64,000 nucleotides of DNA from Amoebidium appalachense. Lineage: Eukaryota > Ichthyosporea. The stretch lies in assembly GCA_963693365.1 (NCBI GenBank), contig CAVNZM010000002.1, positions 12,896,001 to 12,960,000 of the forward strand. Reading direction: 5' to 3'. A program made the translations under genes and the position numbers. A model generated the notes under the pieces. It ran no database searches, was not told where the DNA came from, and saw only the letters and a list, made by a program, of their open reading frames with translations. This document shows, in pieces, positions 38,108 through 60,729 of the stretch; the first letter of the stretch is position 1; each line of letters starts with the position of its first letter.

Positions 38108-39110
38108 GTTGGAAGTGTTGGAGAGTACGAAGTTAACAATGAACAAAGTACAGCACAATGCCAGCTTCTACAAAGCTCGGAAGGGATAAGGGGGGGGGGG
38201 GGGGGGGGGGGTTGGTGGGGAGGTGGGAGGGAAGAAGGAGGGGGGAGGGGGGGGGGGGGGGGGGGTAGCAGAATGTGTTACATTGTACAAAGAACACATT
38301 TACGACGGACAAAACAAAAAGCAAAGTTTGCAAAACACACACGAAGAATATGCGTCAGAAGCAGAGCCCATCCTCAGCGGGAAACCAAAGTCATCAACAG
38401 GTGGGAGGGTCGATTACAGGGGGCAGGGGGAAGTGCGAGAATGTAAAAATGGAAACATCCAAGGAAGAGGAAGAGGGGAGAGGAGTGATGCTTGGGGGGG
38501 AGAGGGAGGGGGGGCACGGGTCGTGGTGATTTTACAGTCGCCAAAGCCAAAGCACGCGGGAGTGTGGTGGGGAGAGAGAAGGGAGGATAGAGGGCCTGGG
38601 GAAAAGGGGGGGGGGGGGGGGGGGGGGGACTATGGAGTGATGTGAAGGAGGTGGTGGTAGGGACAGGGAGAACGATCTGCACACTAGCACAGACATTGGC
38701 ACACACAGTGTCACAATCAAGTGCACACATACAGACACACCGAGGCACATGAACGTGCACACAAACGGACACACAGAGGGAGATCGTGTGCGCCAAACAG
38801 TTGTGTTTGACTGTGTGCAAGTGTCGGACACACAAGAGTTTTATTTTTCGGCGGCGAAGGCGGATGGGGGGGCGGGAGGGGGGAGCAAACACAAAAAGGC
38901 TACACTTTGCGCAGAACGATCTAACACACCTTTAAACACCGTCTTCACGTGCTCCACCTTCCTGGCATAAAAGTCGAACCCGGCATCCCTCCACGGTGCG
39001 CTATTAATAGACTGGGCAAGCAAAAGGGCAGGCGTGGTGTCGGAAGCCACGTCCACACACACGGATCTGACCCGTCCGGTTTGATCCTGTGTGTGTGAAT
39101 GTGTGTATGA

Positions 39111-39170
<60 letters not shown>

Positions 39171-39646
39171 GTTCGTGTGTGTGTGTGTGTGCGCGTGTGT
39201 TCGTGTATGTGTGTGTGTGGGCGGGGAGGGGTGAAGGGTGGTAGTGGTGGTGGGGTGGGGTGGGGTGGGGTGGGGTGGGCGTGGTGTGTGTGTTTGTGTG
39301 TGTTGGGGGGTGGGGGGAGGGGGGGGAGGGGGGGAAATGAGCAAATGGCCAACACGGAAGCAAAAACACGAAAGGAAGCAACAACACATAACAGACGTTT
39401 TAGGAAATGTGCAAACCTAAGGCACTTTACATACTCTCTCCCTCCCTTCCTCTCCCCCCCTCCCCCCCTCTCTCTTTACTCCCCCCCCCCCCCCCCCTCT
39501 CTCTCCCCTCTCCCCTCCCCCCCCCCCCCCCCCCCCCCCCCCCAAAAGCCAAACCGCCCACCCACCCACCCACCAACCCACTAAATCCCCCCTCCCTCCC
39601 CCCCCCCCCCCCCCTCTTCCCCCTCTCTCCTTCGCCTTCCCCCTCT

Positions 39647-39680
<34 letters not shown>

Positions 39681-40827
39681 ACCACCACCACCACGATCAC
39701 CACCACCAAACACCCACCCACCCACCCACAACCATCACTACTACAACCCACACCCTTCACACAACCATCCAAACAAACAAACAAACAAACAAACAAAAAA
39801 AATTCACACACACCTACCTTCACAGGTGCAGTTGTGACAGCCGGCAGACCGAATTTCCGAAAGAATTTTGTCACCAACGCAAGTACCTCTTGCACATGCA
39901 CCACACCCTCCCCCCGTCTACTCCCCACCCCTATCCTATCCCGACCGCTTTCCCCCTCTGTAGCCGACCCTCTCCTGGGTGTTAAAACCGTGCTTCTTTC
40001 CCCTCCAATACCCTTATCCGTGATTTTCTTTTCCGTAGTGTTTCCATTTCCATTTGTGATCCTGCTCTGGTCACCTCCGGTTTTCTGTGCATTTTCCGGT
40101 GTTTTTGTTGTGTTTCCGCCTTTCTGTTCACCTTGAGTGGCCGGTTTCCTCCGCGCCAGCAGTCCCCCTGAAGCTATTCTTCCTCTTCCCTCCTGCAAAC
40201 TTTCACGCTTCGCCCCAGGCAACACTTTCACATCTTCATTTCGTTGTATTTCGACGAACTGGGTCGTTTCTGGGACCTCGGGCTCCGACGGCGCACCTAC
40301 GGGTTCGACGGGATACGCAACAACATTTCCGTCTGTGATCGTTGTCGTTGAAGCCTCCAACCGCGACGATTTCAGCCTGGAGGGCCCGGCGATCTGCTTG
40401 CGGAAGCGGGGAGGCAGTTCGTACTTCACCTTACGAGGGGTGGTCGTTCGAGTGCTCCCGACCCTTTTCGTCGACGTTGATTTTCGTTGTGATGATTGCG
40501 GTGCGACTTGGGAACCGCTGGGAAGCGGGAGGAGCGGTTCTTTTTGGTTTCGCGATGGAGGGGCGGGACGGGGCGGTGGAGGGAACGGGCTTGTGCACGT
40601 GGTGAACGGGAGAGCCATTGGGTGTGGGGGAAGACCCGTCGCAAGAAAGTTTATCTCGTTGCTCGAAGGGTGTTGGGGAGCATGCGGGACGGGCATGCTA
40701 GCCATATATGGTAAAGTTTGGGGCATGACCATTGAGTGAGTCGGGTTGGGAAGCAAAGGGCGTGAGTTTGGTAGCTGGCCCACCTGCAGTGTGGGTGTAC
40801 GTGTGAGAGATGAGATGAGAGTGGAGT

Positions 40828-40879
<52 letters not shown>

Positions 40880-40968
40880 GGGAGGGGGGGGGGGGGGGGG
40901 GGGAGTGAGGTCTAGCCAAGGGGGAAACCGAGGAGCCGAGCATGATTGGCGCGGGCACGCGGTGGCGG

Positions 40969-41002
<34 letters not shown>

Positions 41003-42317
41003 TGAATATAAAAAAAGGAAAACAGGAAACCATAACACAACCCATAAGCATGAAGCGAGCGGAGGGAGAGGGGGGGGGGGGGGGGGGGGGGGGGGGGAAT
41101 CAAGAATGAGTGACAGTGTACGAAGTGTACAAACATACAGGACACATGCACTCGGATGCCGATGCACTAACAGAATTTGGGGGGGAGGGGGGGGGGGGGG
41201 GGGATTAGAGCGGAGGATGCGAAGGAGACAGGGAGGGAGGGAAAGGAACCGATTGAGAGAGAGAGAAGATGGGAGGGAGAGGCAGGGAGGGAGGGAAGGA
41301 GGCAGGAAGGGAGGAAGGGAGAGAGAGAGGGGTGTGTGGGAGGCAGGCAGGGTGGGAGGGAGGGAAACACACACCGCTATTGCTTGCTGGACGGCCGAGG
41401 GGGGCAGAGGGATGATTGGTGAAAAGTGCATGCCGGCAAGGGCATGCATGATTCGTGTGAGCTTGACCTTATGTGCATTATACTGTATCAAGACCATGCC
41501 TGGGGGGGAAGGCGGGGGGGGGGGGGGGGGGGGGGGTAGGAGGGATGGAGGCATGAGGGAGGGAGGGAGGGGTGGGGGGGAGGAGGAAGTGGCAAGGAGG
41601 CTGGGGAGGGATGGAGGAGAGAGGGCGGAGGAAAGGGGTGGGGTGGGAGGTGTGTATGTGTATTGGGGAGGGGGGGGGGGGGGGGGGGAGGGGGGGGGGG
41701 GGTCAGTAAGCAGGCCAGGCCAATCACATGTACGGGTGTAGGGCGCTGCCTAAATTGTATGTACACACATGTATCTTGGTGGTTAAAGCAATCCACGGTC
41801 AGGGTTGTGTGGGGTGTGGGCAGGTGGTGTGCGTGTGGGGTGTGGTGTGTGGTGTGTGGGGAGGACGTGATGCTGGTCTCAGATTAGTGTCAATACGATT
41901 GTAGATTTTGATATAGTTCTTTTCGTTTCTTTTTCTTCTTTCCTCAAATTGCTTTGTCTTCTTACCTCCACTTTTGTAGGGAGAAGGGGGAGCAAGGGGG
42001 GGGGGAAGGGAGGGGGGAGGTAGGGAAGGGAGGGGGGGGGGGGGGTAGGGGGAGGGGGAGGCAGGGGGGGGGGGGGGGGGGGGAGGGGGGAGGGATAAAA
42101 TACATGGTAATGCACTTGGAACCATGGCCATCAGAGTTTCACTGCACCAAAACGTGCCTATTGAATAAGACACAGAGCAGGCAAAGCCAGAAGCCTAGAC
42201 ATAGGCCTGAAATGGGGAAGGCGTGTTCTTTAAGGTAAGCATGCGATTGAGAAAGGTGGGTGGGGGCGGGGGGCGGGGGGCGGGGGGGGGGGGGGGGGGG
42301 GGGGGGGAGGGTGGTGA

Positions 42318-42408
<91 letters not shown>

Positions 42409-42516
42409 TGCGCGTGCGTGTGTGCACGCGCGCATGTGTGTGCGTGTGTATGGTGTGATGTGTGCGTGTGTGTGCTCGTGTGTGTGTGCGTGCGCACACA
42501 CACACAGGTGCGCGTG

Positions 42517-42562
<46 letters not shown>

Positions 42563-43079
42563 TGTGTGTCTGCTTATCTCTGTGTGTATTGAGTGAGTGT
42601 GTGTGCGCGTGCGTGCATGTTCACGCGCGTGTGGATAAGTGGAAGGGGGGAAGGGGGTAGCATAGCACACATACTTGAAGGCAGCATAACGTTAACATCC
42701 ACCACCCCAGCCATAGACGTGAGTTTCCTCATCACGTTGGATGCATGTTTTGGCCCCGTCATGTTTCCTACCACAAGGAGAGCTGTTTTTGGCTCAACAT
42801 GAACCCTGGAATTGGGGTGTGGGGGTGTCGCGCCGGCGCTGCGTGGTGTTTGTTGGGGCCTGTATGTGTGTGGTGGGATTTCGTTGAGTGAATGTGTTGT
42901 GTGTATGGATGGTTGTGAGCATGTGTGTGTGTGTGTGTCCGGGGCGGGCGGGGGGGAAGGGGGGGGGGGGGGGGGGGGGCAAGGGGAGGAGGGGGGTTTG
43001 TTAGAATCTGCTACAGAGTAGGGAGTACACATTCATGGCACGGGGTGGGTGGGTGGGTGGGTGGGGGGCATATGTATGT

Positions 43080-43114
<35 letters not shown>

Positions 43115-43132
43115 CCTCCCTCCCTCCCTCCC

Positions 43133-43166
<34 letters not shown>

Positions 43167-44128
43167 TCTCTCTCTCTGTGTGTGTGTGTTCTGTGTGTGC
43201 ATGCACGCGCGTCACCTGTCTTCTAGTGGGGGGCGGCATTGGCTCGAAGTTAGACAACCATAGATTATGAACACACACAGGCATAAACTTTTGACAGGCA
43301 AGCATGTGCACACATGGCCAATGTACGTGCCCACCAACCATCCACCCACACATGTAAACCCCCCCTCCCCCCACCCACCCCACCTCCCCAAACAAACACA
43401 CACACACAGACATCTACATACACCCACTTCCAGCAGCAACGACCAATTATACAGTCTCTCTAAAAGGTAATCTCCAAACCACAACATACCTCGGTTCGGG
43501 TACAGGTACCAGTGCTCTCTCCCTCGTGGAAGCTTCGACCCCCTTCTGGTTTTTTCCACCCCCTTCTTTTTTCCTTTCACCGCCGCCATCCCCCACTACG
43601 TCCGTTTTCTCAACCACCCCACCACCACCGCTCTTGATCGCAACATCGCCAACTTTCGAAATTTCTTCCACACGTCCTGTTTCTTTCTCCTTCACACCTT
43701 TACTTTCCGTTGCTGCTGCGACCCCTTTTCCACATGTATCCGTAACAGCATTTCCTACCGGATTTTCCACCGAAAACTCTGCATTTTCAGCGCTTTCAGG
43801 GTCCGCAATCTCCGCATTTTCAGCACTTTTAGAGGCTGAAATATCACCATTTTCCGCACTTTTGGCGCCCAAAATCTCCGCATTTTCCGCACTTCTAGTG
43901 CGCAAAATCTCCGCATTTTCATCGCTCTTTTGTTCTTGGGCCTGGAGACGATAGTTCACAGAGAGTCCAGCAGATTTTAAGATTGGAACGAGCATCCCCA
44001 CGATCGAGCCCAATTTCTGTTGAGATACGGCGTCGGGTAGACGGATCGTCAATTTGCCTCCGTCTACTTCGATCGTTGCCTCTGGAAAAGGGGTGAATGG
44101 AGATAAGCATATGCGAACCATTCAGAGG

Positions 44129-44173
<45 letters not shown>

Positions 44174-46291
44174 TGGGGAAGAACAGCAGCGATTAAATGG
44201 AAGAGTAGAAGAAGGGAGGTTGGAAACGGGAGAGGGACAGAAGAATTCCGGCAAAAAGATACCCCCCCCCCCCCCCCCCTCCCCTCCAAAAAAAAAAAAA
44301 AAAAAAAAAAAGACCGTCCTCACCACCAACGTCCTAGTTTCCACATGCCCAATCCCCCCCCCTCCCCCCCCCCCCCCCCCCCCCCCCCCGGTCTTCCCAT
44401 CATCCCTCCCCCCTCCCCCCTCCCCTCGCCCCAACCACCACACACCACCACCTCCACCCCCTGTTTCCCTCCCTTTCCATCCATTACACCGGTCTCGCTC
44501 ACCCCTGTGCTTTCCCCCTCCCCCTCCCCCCCCCCCCCCCCCCCCCCTCCGCCGGCATTGCTTCCCCAAGCAAAACCAGTTAGTAGTCCTGCATGTTAAT
44601 GCTGCAGCTGTAAGCAGCAAAAATTGAAGTAAACAAGAAACTATGAGAACGGGACTTCTGCAGAGCTCTATTGGTGCTACATACAAACTTCATGCATTTC
44701 CTTGCTGATCTATGTACTATCCCTGCTTATAAAAATTAAGCGCTGATCCCCCAGAATCCTCAATACAAGAGAACACAAAATGTTAAAACTCCAAACGGGG
44801 GAAAGGGAGGGGGGAGGGCGAGAGGGGGGGGAGGGGGGCTCAATACCCGAGGGGGCAGAAGGGGATTCAGCCTCCGAGTGGAGGGAGTGCAGTGCCGCCA
44901 ACAGAGAGGGTGTGCGGGCACGACATGTTTCACACGTCCACGTGACCCGCTGCGGGAATGGAAAAAGGCACAGCACGTGTTATGAATCTGTGTGCTAGAA
45001 ACTTCTAGGGGCACCACATGTTGCATGTATATACACTCCCAGAGTTGTCTTTGCTACCTCCCCCCCCCCCCCCCCCCCTCCCCCTCCTCCCCCCCCCCCC
45101 CCCCCCTCCCTCCCTTTCCCCGAAGAACGCCCCAAAAAACACGCACGTGCACATGCACGTGTACACACACACCGAAGATGTCCAAAAAAATAAATTAATA
45201 AATAACCCCCCCCAACCACCAAATCCAACGGGGGGGGGGGGGGGGGGGGGGGTTTGTTTGTTGCTTTTGTGGGGGGGGGAGGGGGAGGGGGCTGTCTTTT
45301 AAGGAAAAAACCCCAGTGGGAAAATCACTACAATACCCCCAGAGTTATCACCCATATTCCCCCATCATCCTTCCCTCATAACCCGCTTCCTGTCAACCTT
45401 GGAGAGCAAACATCCCGTCCCCTTCCAACCAATGCCACATTCATTTAGCCTGTATTGTGGCCTCTATGAAACCCCCCCCCCCCCACGCCGCCCCTTCCCG
45501 TCCATCCCCCCCCCCCCCCCCCCCCCCCCCCTTTCCTCCCTCCCCCCCCCCCCCCCCCCCCACCACCACCACCACCACCACTCTCACCATCACAAAAATG
45601 CACCACACACACGAGCGTGTGTAAGCACATACACACGAAAACAGACACACACACAAACGCACACACGAACAAACACAGACATACAGACAAAACACACACA
45701 CATATACACCCAAACACACACACACACACACACCGTACAGCATCCACATCCACAACCCCGTCCACAAGCTCATGCAAGAGACACACACCTGCATGTACAC
45801 ACATATTCACAGCACACATTCATACACACAAGTACACACGCACACACACAGTAACCATCAAACACCCCCACACAAGACTCGTCCCAGCTAACCACCTCCC
45901 CTTCACCCTTCCCCCCCCCCCCACACCCTCTCCCTCCTCCCCCCCCCCCCCCCCCTTTTATCCAGCCTACCCCTCAGAATCTAAATACAATAACCTTGAA
46001 CCCTCAACACACCACCACACCCACCTGACTCTCTCTCTCCTCAACCGGCTGGTAATCATCCGCCCCCTCCTCCCCCTCTTCCTCCGTCTCATCCTCACTA
46101 TCCCACTCGCTCTCCCCCTCTTCCTCTGTCTCTTCGTCCGTCCATTCTTCAGTCTCACTATCCACCACCACCTCCTTTTCGTTGCTGGTTTTACGCAAAC
46201 TAGGTGGTTCTTCCCCGAGATCCTCTATTGCCCCTCCCCTGCGCCGTGCCAAAAAACGCGACATTCCTGAAACTAAGTTGGAGTAATCCAA
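37590..46291 (-). CDS. Uncharacterised 820-aa protein with CxxC knuckle, 11-residue repeats and cysteine-less HMA-like fold (gene C)
   Basis: Exons (5' to 3' on minus): 46291-46025, 44949-44847, 44081-43490, 42805-42675, 41499-41375, 40783-39818, 39086-38930, 37857-37769, 37622-37590. All phases match and the sum is 2463 nt. Residues 1-89: MDYSNLVSG start, then a strongly acidic stretch. About 90-124: WTCETCRAR, a lone CxxC. 124-170: alpha/beta segment (IEVDGGKLTIRLPDAV). 176-230: five 11-residue SAENAEI repeats. About 321-392: HMA-like fold (NMTGPKHASNVMRKL, GVVDVNV, GMHFSP) in which the metal-site cysteines are Gly and His. 407-728: a long Pro-, Ser- and Lys-rich linker. The C-terminal ~90 residues are aromatic-rich, ending DWFWKEKR. 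Function is unknown; loss of the metal ligands argues for a structural or protein-binding HMA-type fold. Introns carry sense-oriented C-tailed repeats. Confidence 0.8.
37712..37760. repeat. Poly-G block (~49 G) in gene C
   Basis: A pure G run immediately downstream (minus sense) of exon 8 of gene C. In the transcript this is poly-C in the last intron. Confidence 0.9.
37863..37974 (-). repeat. Diverged C-tailed 3' module, gene C intron 7
   Basis: Read on the minus strand it runs TGTGCACTTCGTATTCTTC, TTACGCATCCTAA, then poly-C. This matches the tail consensus TACTTCGTACTSTST...CATTCTAA-C(n). Sense orientation to gene C, just upstream of exon 8. Confidence 0.7.
38091..38189 (-). repeat. Diverged C-tailed 3' module, gene C intron 7
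   Basis: On the minus strand: GGCATTGTGCTGTACTTTG, TTAACTTCGTACTCTCCAAC, ACTTCCAA, poly-C. It is the second module in this intron, in the same sense orientation. Confidence 0.7.
38249..38397 (-). repeat. C-tailed repeat with core and 3' module, gene C intron 7
   Basis: The minus strand carries the core (GATGACTTTGGTTTCC, CTGAGGATGGGCTCTGCTTC) followed by a diverged tail module ending TGTAACACATTCTGCTA and poly-C. It links the diverged modules to subfamilies I and II. Confidence 0.75.
39111..39212. repeat. (GT)n microsatellite at the gene C exon 7 acceptor
   Basis: In minus sense an (AC)n run lies directly upstream of exon 7 of gene C (39086), with ATTCACACACAG as the acceptor context. Confidence 0.9.
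40846..41000. repeat. Poly-G blocks in gene C intron 5
   Basis: Several G runs of 20-40 nt (about 40841-40878, 40887-40902, 40970-41000) lie upstream (minus sense) of exon 6. On the transcript they are poly-C tracts near the acceptor. Confidence 0.9.
41060..41165 (-). repeat. Diverged C-tailed 3' module, gene C intron 5
   Basis: On the minus strand: GCATGTGTCCTGTATG, TTTGTACACTTCGTACACTG, TCACTCATTCTTGATT, poly-C. Sense orientation to gene C. Confidence 0.75.
42320..42410. repeat. (GT)n microsatellite, gene C intron 4
   Basis: About 85 bp of pure GT followed by a GTGC/GCGC-rich variant region to about 42620. Confidence 0.95.
42957..43042 (-). repeat. Diverged C-tailed 3' module, gene C intron 3
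   Basis: On the minus strand: CATGAATGTGTACTCCCTAC, TCTGTAGCAGATTCTAA, then C-rich sequence. Sense orientation to gene C. Confidence 0.65.
43762..43926 (-). repeat. Coding minisatellite: five 33-bp units in gene C exon 3
   Basis: Five in-frame 33-nt units encode S-(A/D)-E-N-(A/G)-(E/D)-(I/F) plus four variable residues. The units have diverged moderately, so this is a maintained protein repeat and not slippage noise. Confidence 0.9.
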
Positions 46292-48321
46292 AAGAGATGA
46301 GATCCCTTAGTTGTGGGTTGAAAGTGTGTGGGAGGCGAGGCCTGGACTGTCATCAGATATATATATAAATATATCCGAGATGTTTTAGTTCCGGCCCAAT
46401 CTAGGCGTTTTGTATTTGGATTTAGTCTTTACATCATCTTCAGGTTTCTTTTACAGTTCTTTCCTTGCGCACAGGGATGGGGACAGGGGGACTTATTGGT
46501 TTAATCTTTTACGAAGTATTCTTCCTTGCAATTGCACGGCTATCCCTTCTTTCTGTGTGCCCATGGGTGGACAGGGCTCAGTTCTTTTAGAACAATATCA
46601 GCATCATTTTGCTTCGAGATATGACGTCAGACAACGGACTAATCAGATCCGAGGCCCCCCAACATCAGGCTTCATTCAACCACTCCCCTCCCCTCCCCCC
46701 TTTCTTCTTCTCAGTCCCCCGGTCCTCCTTCCCCAACTGGGGGGCCTGGGGTAGGGTGGGGGGAAGGTTGGGTGGGTGGGTAGAAAGAGGGGAGGGGGGG
46801 GGGGGGGGAGGGGAGGGGGGGGGGAAGAAGGTCCACCGGAAGGAGAGGAAGCCTCGGGGCCTCCGGGGAGGAGGAGGGGGGAGGAGGGGGGGAGGGGGGG
46901 GGGGGGGGGGAAGGACTGGGTGACTGGAGGCCCGGGCTTGCTGGCTCGTTTTTATTCTATCGTTTGGAAATTTGCTTGTCTCAACCTGCACACCAAGGAC
47001 CATGCACGAGCGTAAACTTTTTCTAATGATAACAAACCCCCCCGGCTCCCCCCCCCCCCCCCCCCCCCCCCCCCCCACAAAAAAAAACAAAAAAAACAAA
47101 ACAAAACAAAAAAAAACAAAAAAAAAACACTCAACTCCGCAACCGAAACCATTATTTATACTCTATGATGCTTCTTCACCTGCTGAACGTACATTTAAGC
47201 TAATGTCTTTTCTAAGTCCAAAGGTAAAACCTGTTGGGTTTCTTTATATTGGCAACAGCGGTCAATCCCTAGGCCACCAAAGAGGGGTCACCCGCAAGTT
47301 ACAAGTTGCATATATTTGCATATATTTGCATATAATTACGTCATATATTAGCATATATTTGCATATATTTGCATTTATTTGCAACTTGCGGGTGACCCGT
47401 CAAAGGGCTGGATAGCAATCAAAAAAATATACGTGTGGTTGGAGGCAGGATGGCCGTGTTGCAATATTTCAAGTTCGACCCAGGCCGCAAGGGATGAAAG
47501 AAAAGAAAGAAGAAAGGAAGCCCCCCTCAGCGCACGGGGGGGGGGGGGGGGGGGGGGGGGGGGGAGGGGGGGGTAAGTGGGTGTTCCTTCCAAGGGTATA
47601 ATTCGTCCATATGGTTATTCCTTCCCAGGCAGGCATGTATCATGCCGCCACTCTAATGCATACTCAAAAGCTAAACTTTTTTTTTTTGGGGGTGGGATTA
47701 CCATGGCTGTCGTTCGTAACATTTTATTTCACTCCTTCGCTATCACACAACCTTGAACATCATTCATAGCCCTCAAACAATACAATTAGCCAGATAAGTT
47801 CATAGAGCATACATGCATTTTACAACCTGGCCTAAGAAGGCTGCAGTTCTAATAGAAAAAAAAAATTCCATTCTTTCATGTCCGTGTGTGCTACAGTGCC
47901 GAAGACATTCAAACGCCAAACTTAATAGTGTCAATCCTGGGAGAAAAAGAGAGGGTATACCTTGGACTTTCTTAAGAACACACACAAAAAAAGAAAAAGG
48001 AGAAGGAAGAGAAGGAAAAAAAGAAAAAGAAAAAGAGCAAAAAAAGAAAGGATAAAAAAAAGGAAAAAAGGAATAGAAAAACAAAACGAAAGAAAAAAGA
48101 AAAAAGAACAAAGGCATTTCGAGTACACACATTCGTATGTCTTTCAACAACTTAAAGGACTGCCTAGTCAAAACTTTAATTCTAGTCACCAAATTTTTTT
48201 TCCATCATGGTATCGAGGACGCTCCTAGGGAAAAATGCAAAGACTCGTGGCATGGGTGCCTTTGGTTTCGACTTATGTGTGTTTGTGGAATGCGAGTGCC
48301 TGTACCTGAACGCTACGGTGT

Positions 48322-48371
<50 letters not shown>

Positions 48372-48636
48372 GTGTGTGTGCACGCCTTTGTGGTTGCCAA
48401 ACATTGCCGGGAATACCCAACTGCATGGCAAGATGGAAATGACGAAAAACCACAAGAAAACACAAGATCCCCCCCCCCCCCCCCCCCCCCCAACACACAC
48501 ACCCCTCCCCCTTTCCACCCCACACACCACATGCTGTGTGTGTGTGTGTGTGTGTGTGCGTGTGTGTGTGTGTGTGTGTGCGTGCGTGCGTGTGTGTGTG
48601 TACATGTGCTCCTACACATTGATGTTGCATCTAATA
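46292..48636. other. Spacer between MRS2 (3') and gene C (5')
   Basis: It contains G-rich runs (46790-46910, 47538-47572), a poly-C/poly-A block (47051-47130), a 114-bp terminal-inverted-repeat element (47285-47398), a purine-rich A/G stretch (47980-48115) and (GT)n (48320-48370). The gene C promoter presumably lies at 46292-46700. No exon was supported. Confidence 0.5.
47285..47398. mobile_element. Small element with 16-bp terminal inverted repeats around a GCATATATTT minisatellite
   Basis: GGGTCACCCGCAAGTT (47285-47300) is perfectly inverted at 47383-47398. Between them lie several copies of the decamer GCATATATTT. The 114-bp, AT-rich, non-coding structure resembles a MITE, but no clear target-site duplication was seen, so it could instead be a simple foldback. 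Confidence 0.5.
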
Positions 48637-59031
<10,395 letters not shown>

Positions 59032-59193
59032 AGTGGCAGTGCACCATCGCGGTAGAACATGACCTGTGTGTGTGTACGTGCGTATATGTTTAGAGGGCAA
59101 ACGCGTGAAGGGGGGGGGGGGGGGGGGGAAGGGGGGAGGGGGGGAGAAAGGCGGAGGGCGAGCGGCGGTGCGGCTGCAGCTATGGGTGGTGGT

Positions 59194-59275
<82 letters not shown>

Positions 59276-60091
59276 GAGGGGGGGGGGGGAGGGGGGGATG
59301 AGAGAATTGCCCCGGTACGGTCCAAAGCACTAACACGGAAAAGGGGAACTGAGCCCCATATGGGTGTAACACAACTGGAACAAACTAACAGATGGCACCA
59401 GACATGCATATAACCATTATAGTAAAAGGGAAACAACTCAGCAGCATACCTTCCCAGCCCAACAACAACCAACAAGTTGCCGAACAGTACACATACGTGC
59501 TATATTTCAACCCCAAGGACATGAACGTGAGGCACAAACCGATGAAATTGAACACACAAACACCATACTAACACGTGCTCTCTTAGAAAAATAAAATAAT
59601 AGGTGATTAAACCTTGGCCACACATGAAGCGATCCCCACTGCCCCCCCCCAAACCCTCCCCCCCCCCTCCTCCCTCCTCTCCACCAAAACACGCAAACAA
59701 GTAGCTCAGCCACCAGCCATCTAAAACCACACAACACAAGAATCTGATAATAAAACATCAGAGAGAGAGAGGGGGCCACACCTGCTTTTGCAAATAGCGA
59801 CATCTGTGTAGTCGACCAACAGATCCTGGCGCCTTCTTGAATATGTCGTCTGTCATGGCCAGAACTACAGCAACATGATCAGTAAAGTCCCCAGTATTCT
59901 GCTTGGGACCTTATAAATTTTCTCAGTCCAACCTCTGGTGGCTTCCTCTCTCTCCACGTGTATTCAGCCCAAGAGGAATGTAGCAGAAGGCGAGGGGGAG
60001 GGGGGGGGCAGGGGGCCGGGGTGGAGGAGGGTGTGTGTGTGAGTGTGAGTGTGAGTGTGAGTGTGAGTGTGTGAGTGTGTGTGTGTGTTTG

Positions 60092-60192
<101 letters not shown>

Positions 60193-60368
60193 TTGTGCGC
60201 GTATGTGCATTGTGTGTGCGTGTGCATACGTGTGTGTGTGTCTGTGTGTGTGGATGCGTGCGTGTGTGCGTGCATGCACGTGTGCGTTCATGCGTGCGAA
60301 CGTGCGTGCGTGTGTGTTGCGTGTTGTGTGTGTGTGTGCGTGTGTGCGTGTGTGTGTGCGTGTGTGCT

Positions 60369-60399
<31 letters not shown>

Positions 60400-60455
60400 T
60401 GTGCACGTGTGTGTCCGTGTGCGTGCTTGCACACTCCTCCAGTTTGCCGTAGGTC

Positions 60456-60729
60456 CAGCGTACTTGTCCATGCACTTGTTTCTACTGGCACACTTAAAAC
60501 TCTAACGCACGCCATGCACACGTTTGTTTTTAGCCCTCCCTCCCTCACTCTCGTCTTCGGGATTCTCTGTGAATAGATCATGCAGGCAAGTGCAGCGTAC
60601 TTGTCCATGCACTTGTTTCTACTGGCACACTTAAAACTCTAACGCACGCCATGCACACGTTTGTTTTCAGCCCTCCCTCCCTCACTCTCGTCTTCGGGAT
60701 TCTCTGTGAATAGATCATGCAGGCAAGTG
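60456..60729 (+). repeat. 137-bp tandem duplication spanning an initiator-like ATG
   Basis: Two copies (60456-60592, 60593-60729) begin CAGCGTACTTGTCCATGCAC and end GATCATGCAGGCAAGTGCA. They differ at about one base in a TTTTTAG/TTTTCAG motif. Each carries the same ATG; only the second opens a longer frame (next entry). Confidence 0.9.

Noticed and set aside
38841-38929. Read-through to a TAA at 38841-38843 as the end of gene C
   Set aside because: An AAAG|GTGTGT donor at 38930 splices in phase to 37857, where the sequence is clearly coding (YAFFYKYY), and on to a final exon with its own stop at 37590.
59805-59885. MTDDIFKKAPG-type segment as first exon of MRS2
   Set aside because: Its donor is phase 0, whereas the acceptor before the MYLGRL exon needs phase 1; direct joining gives a stop.
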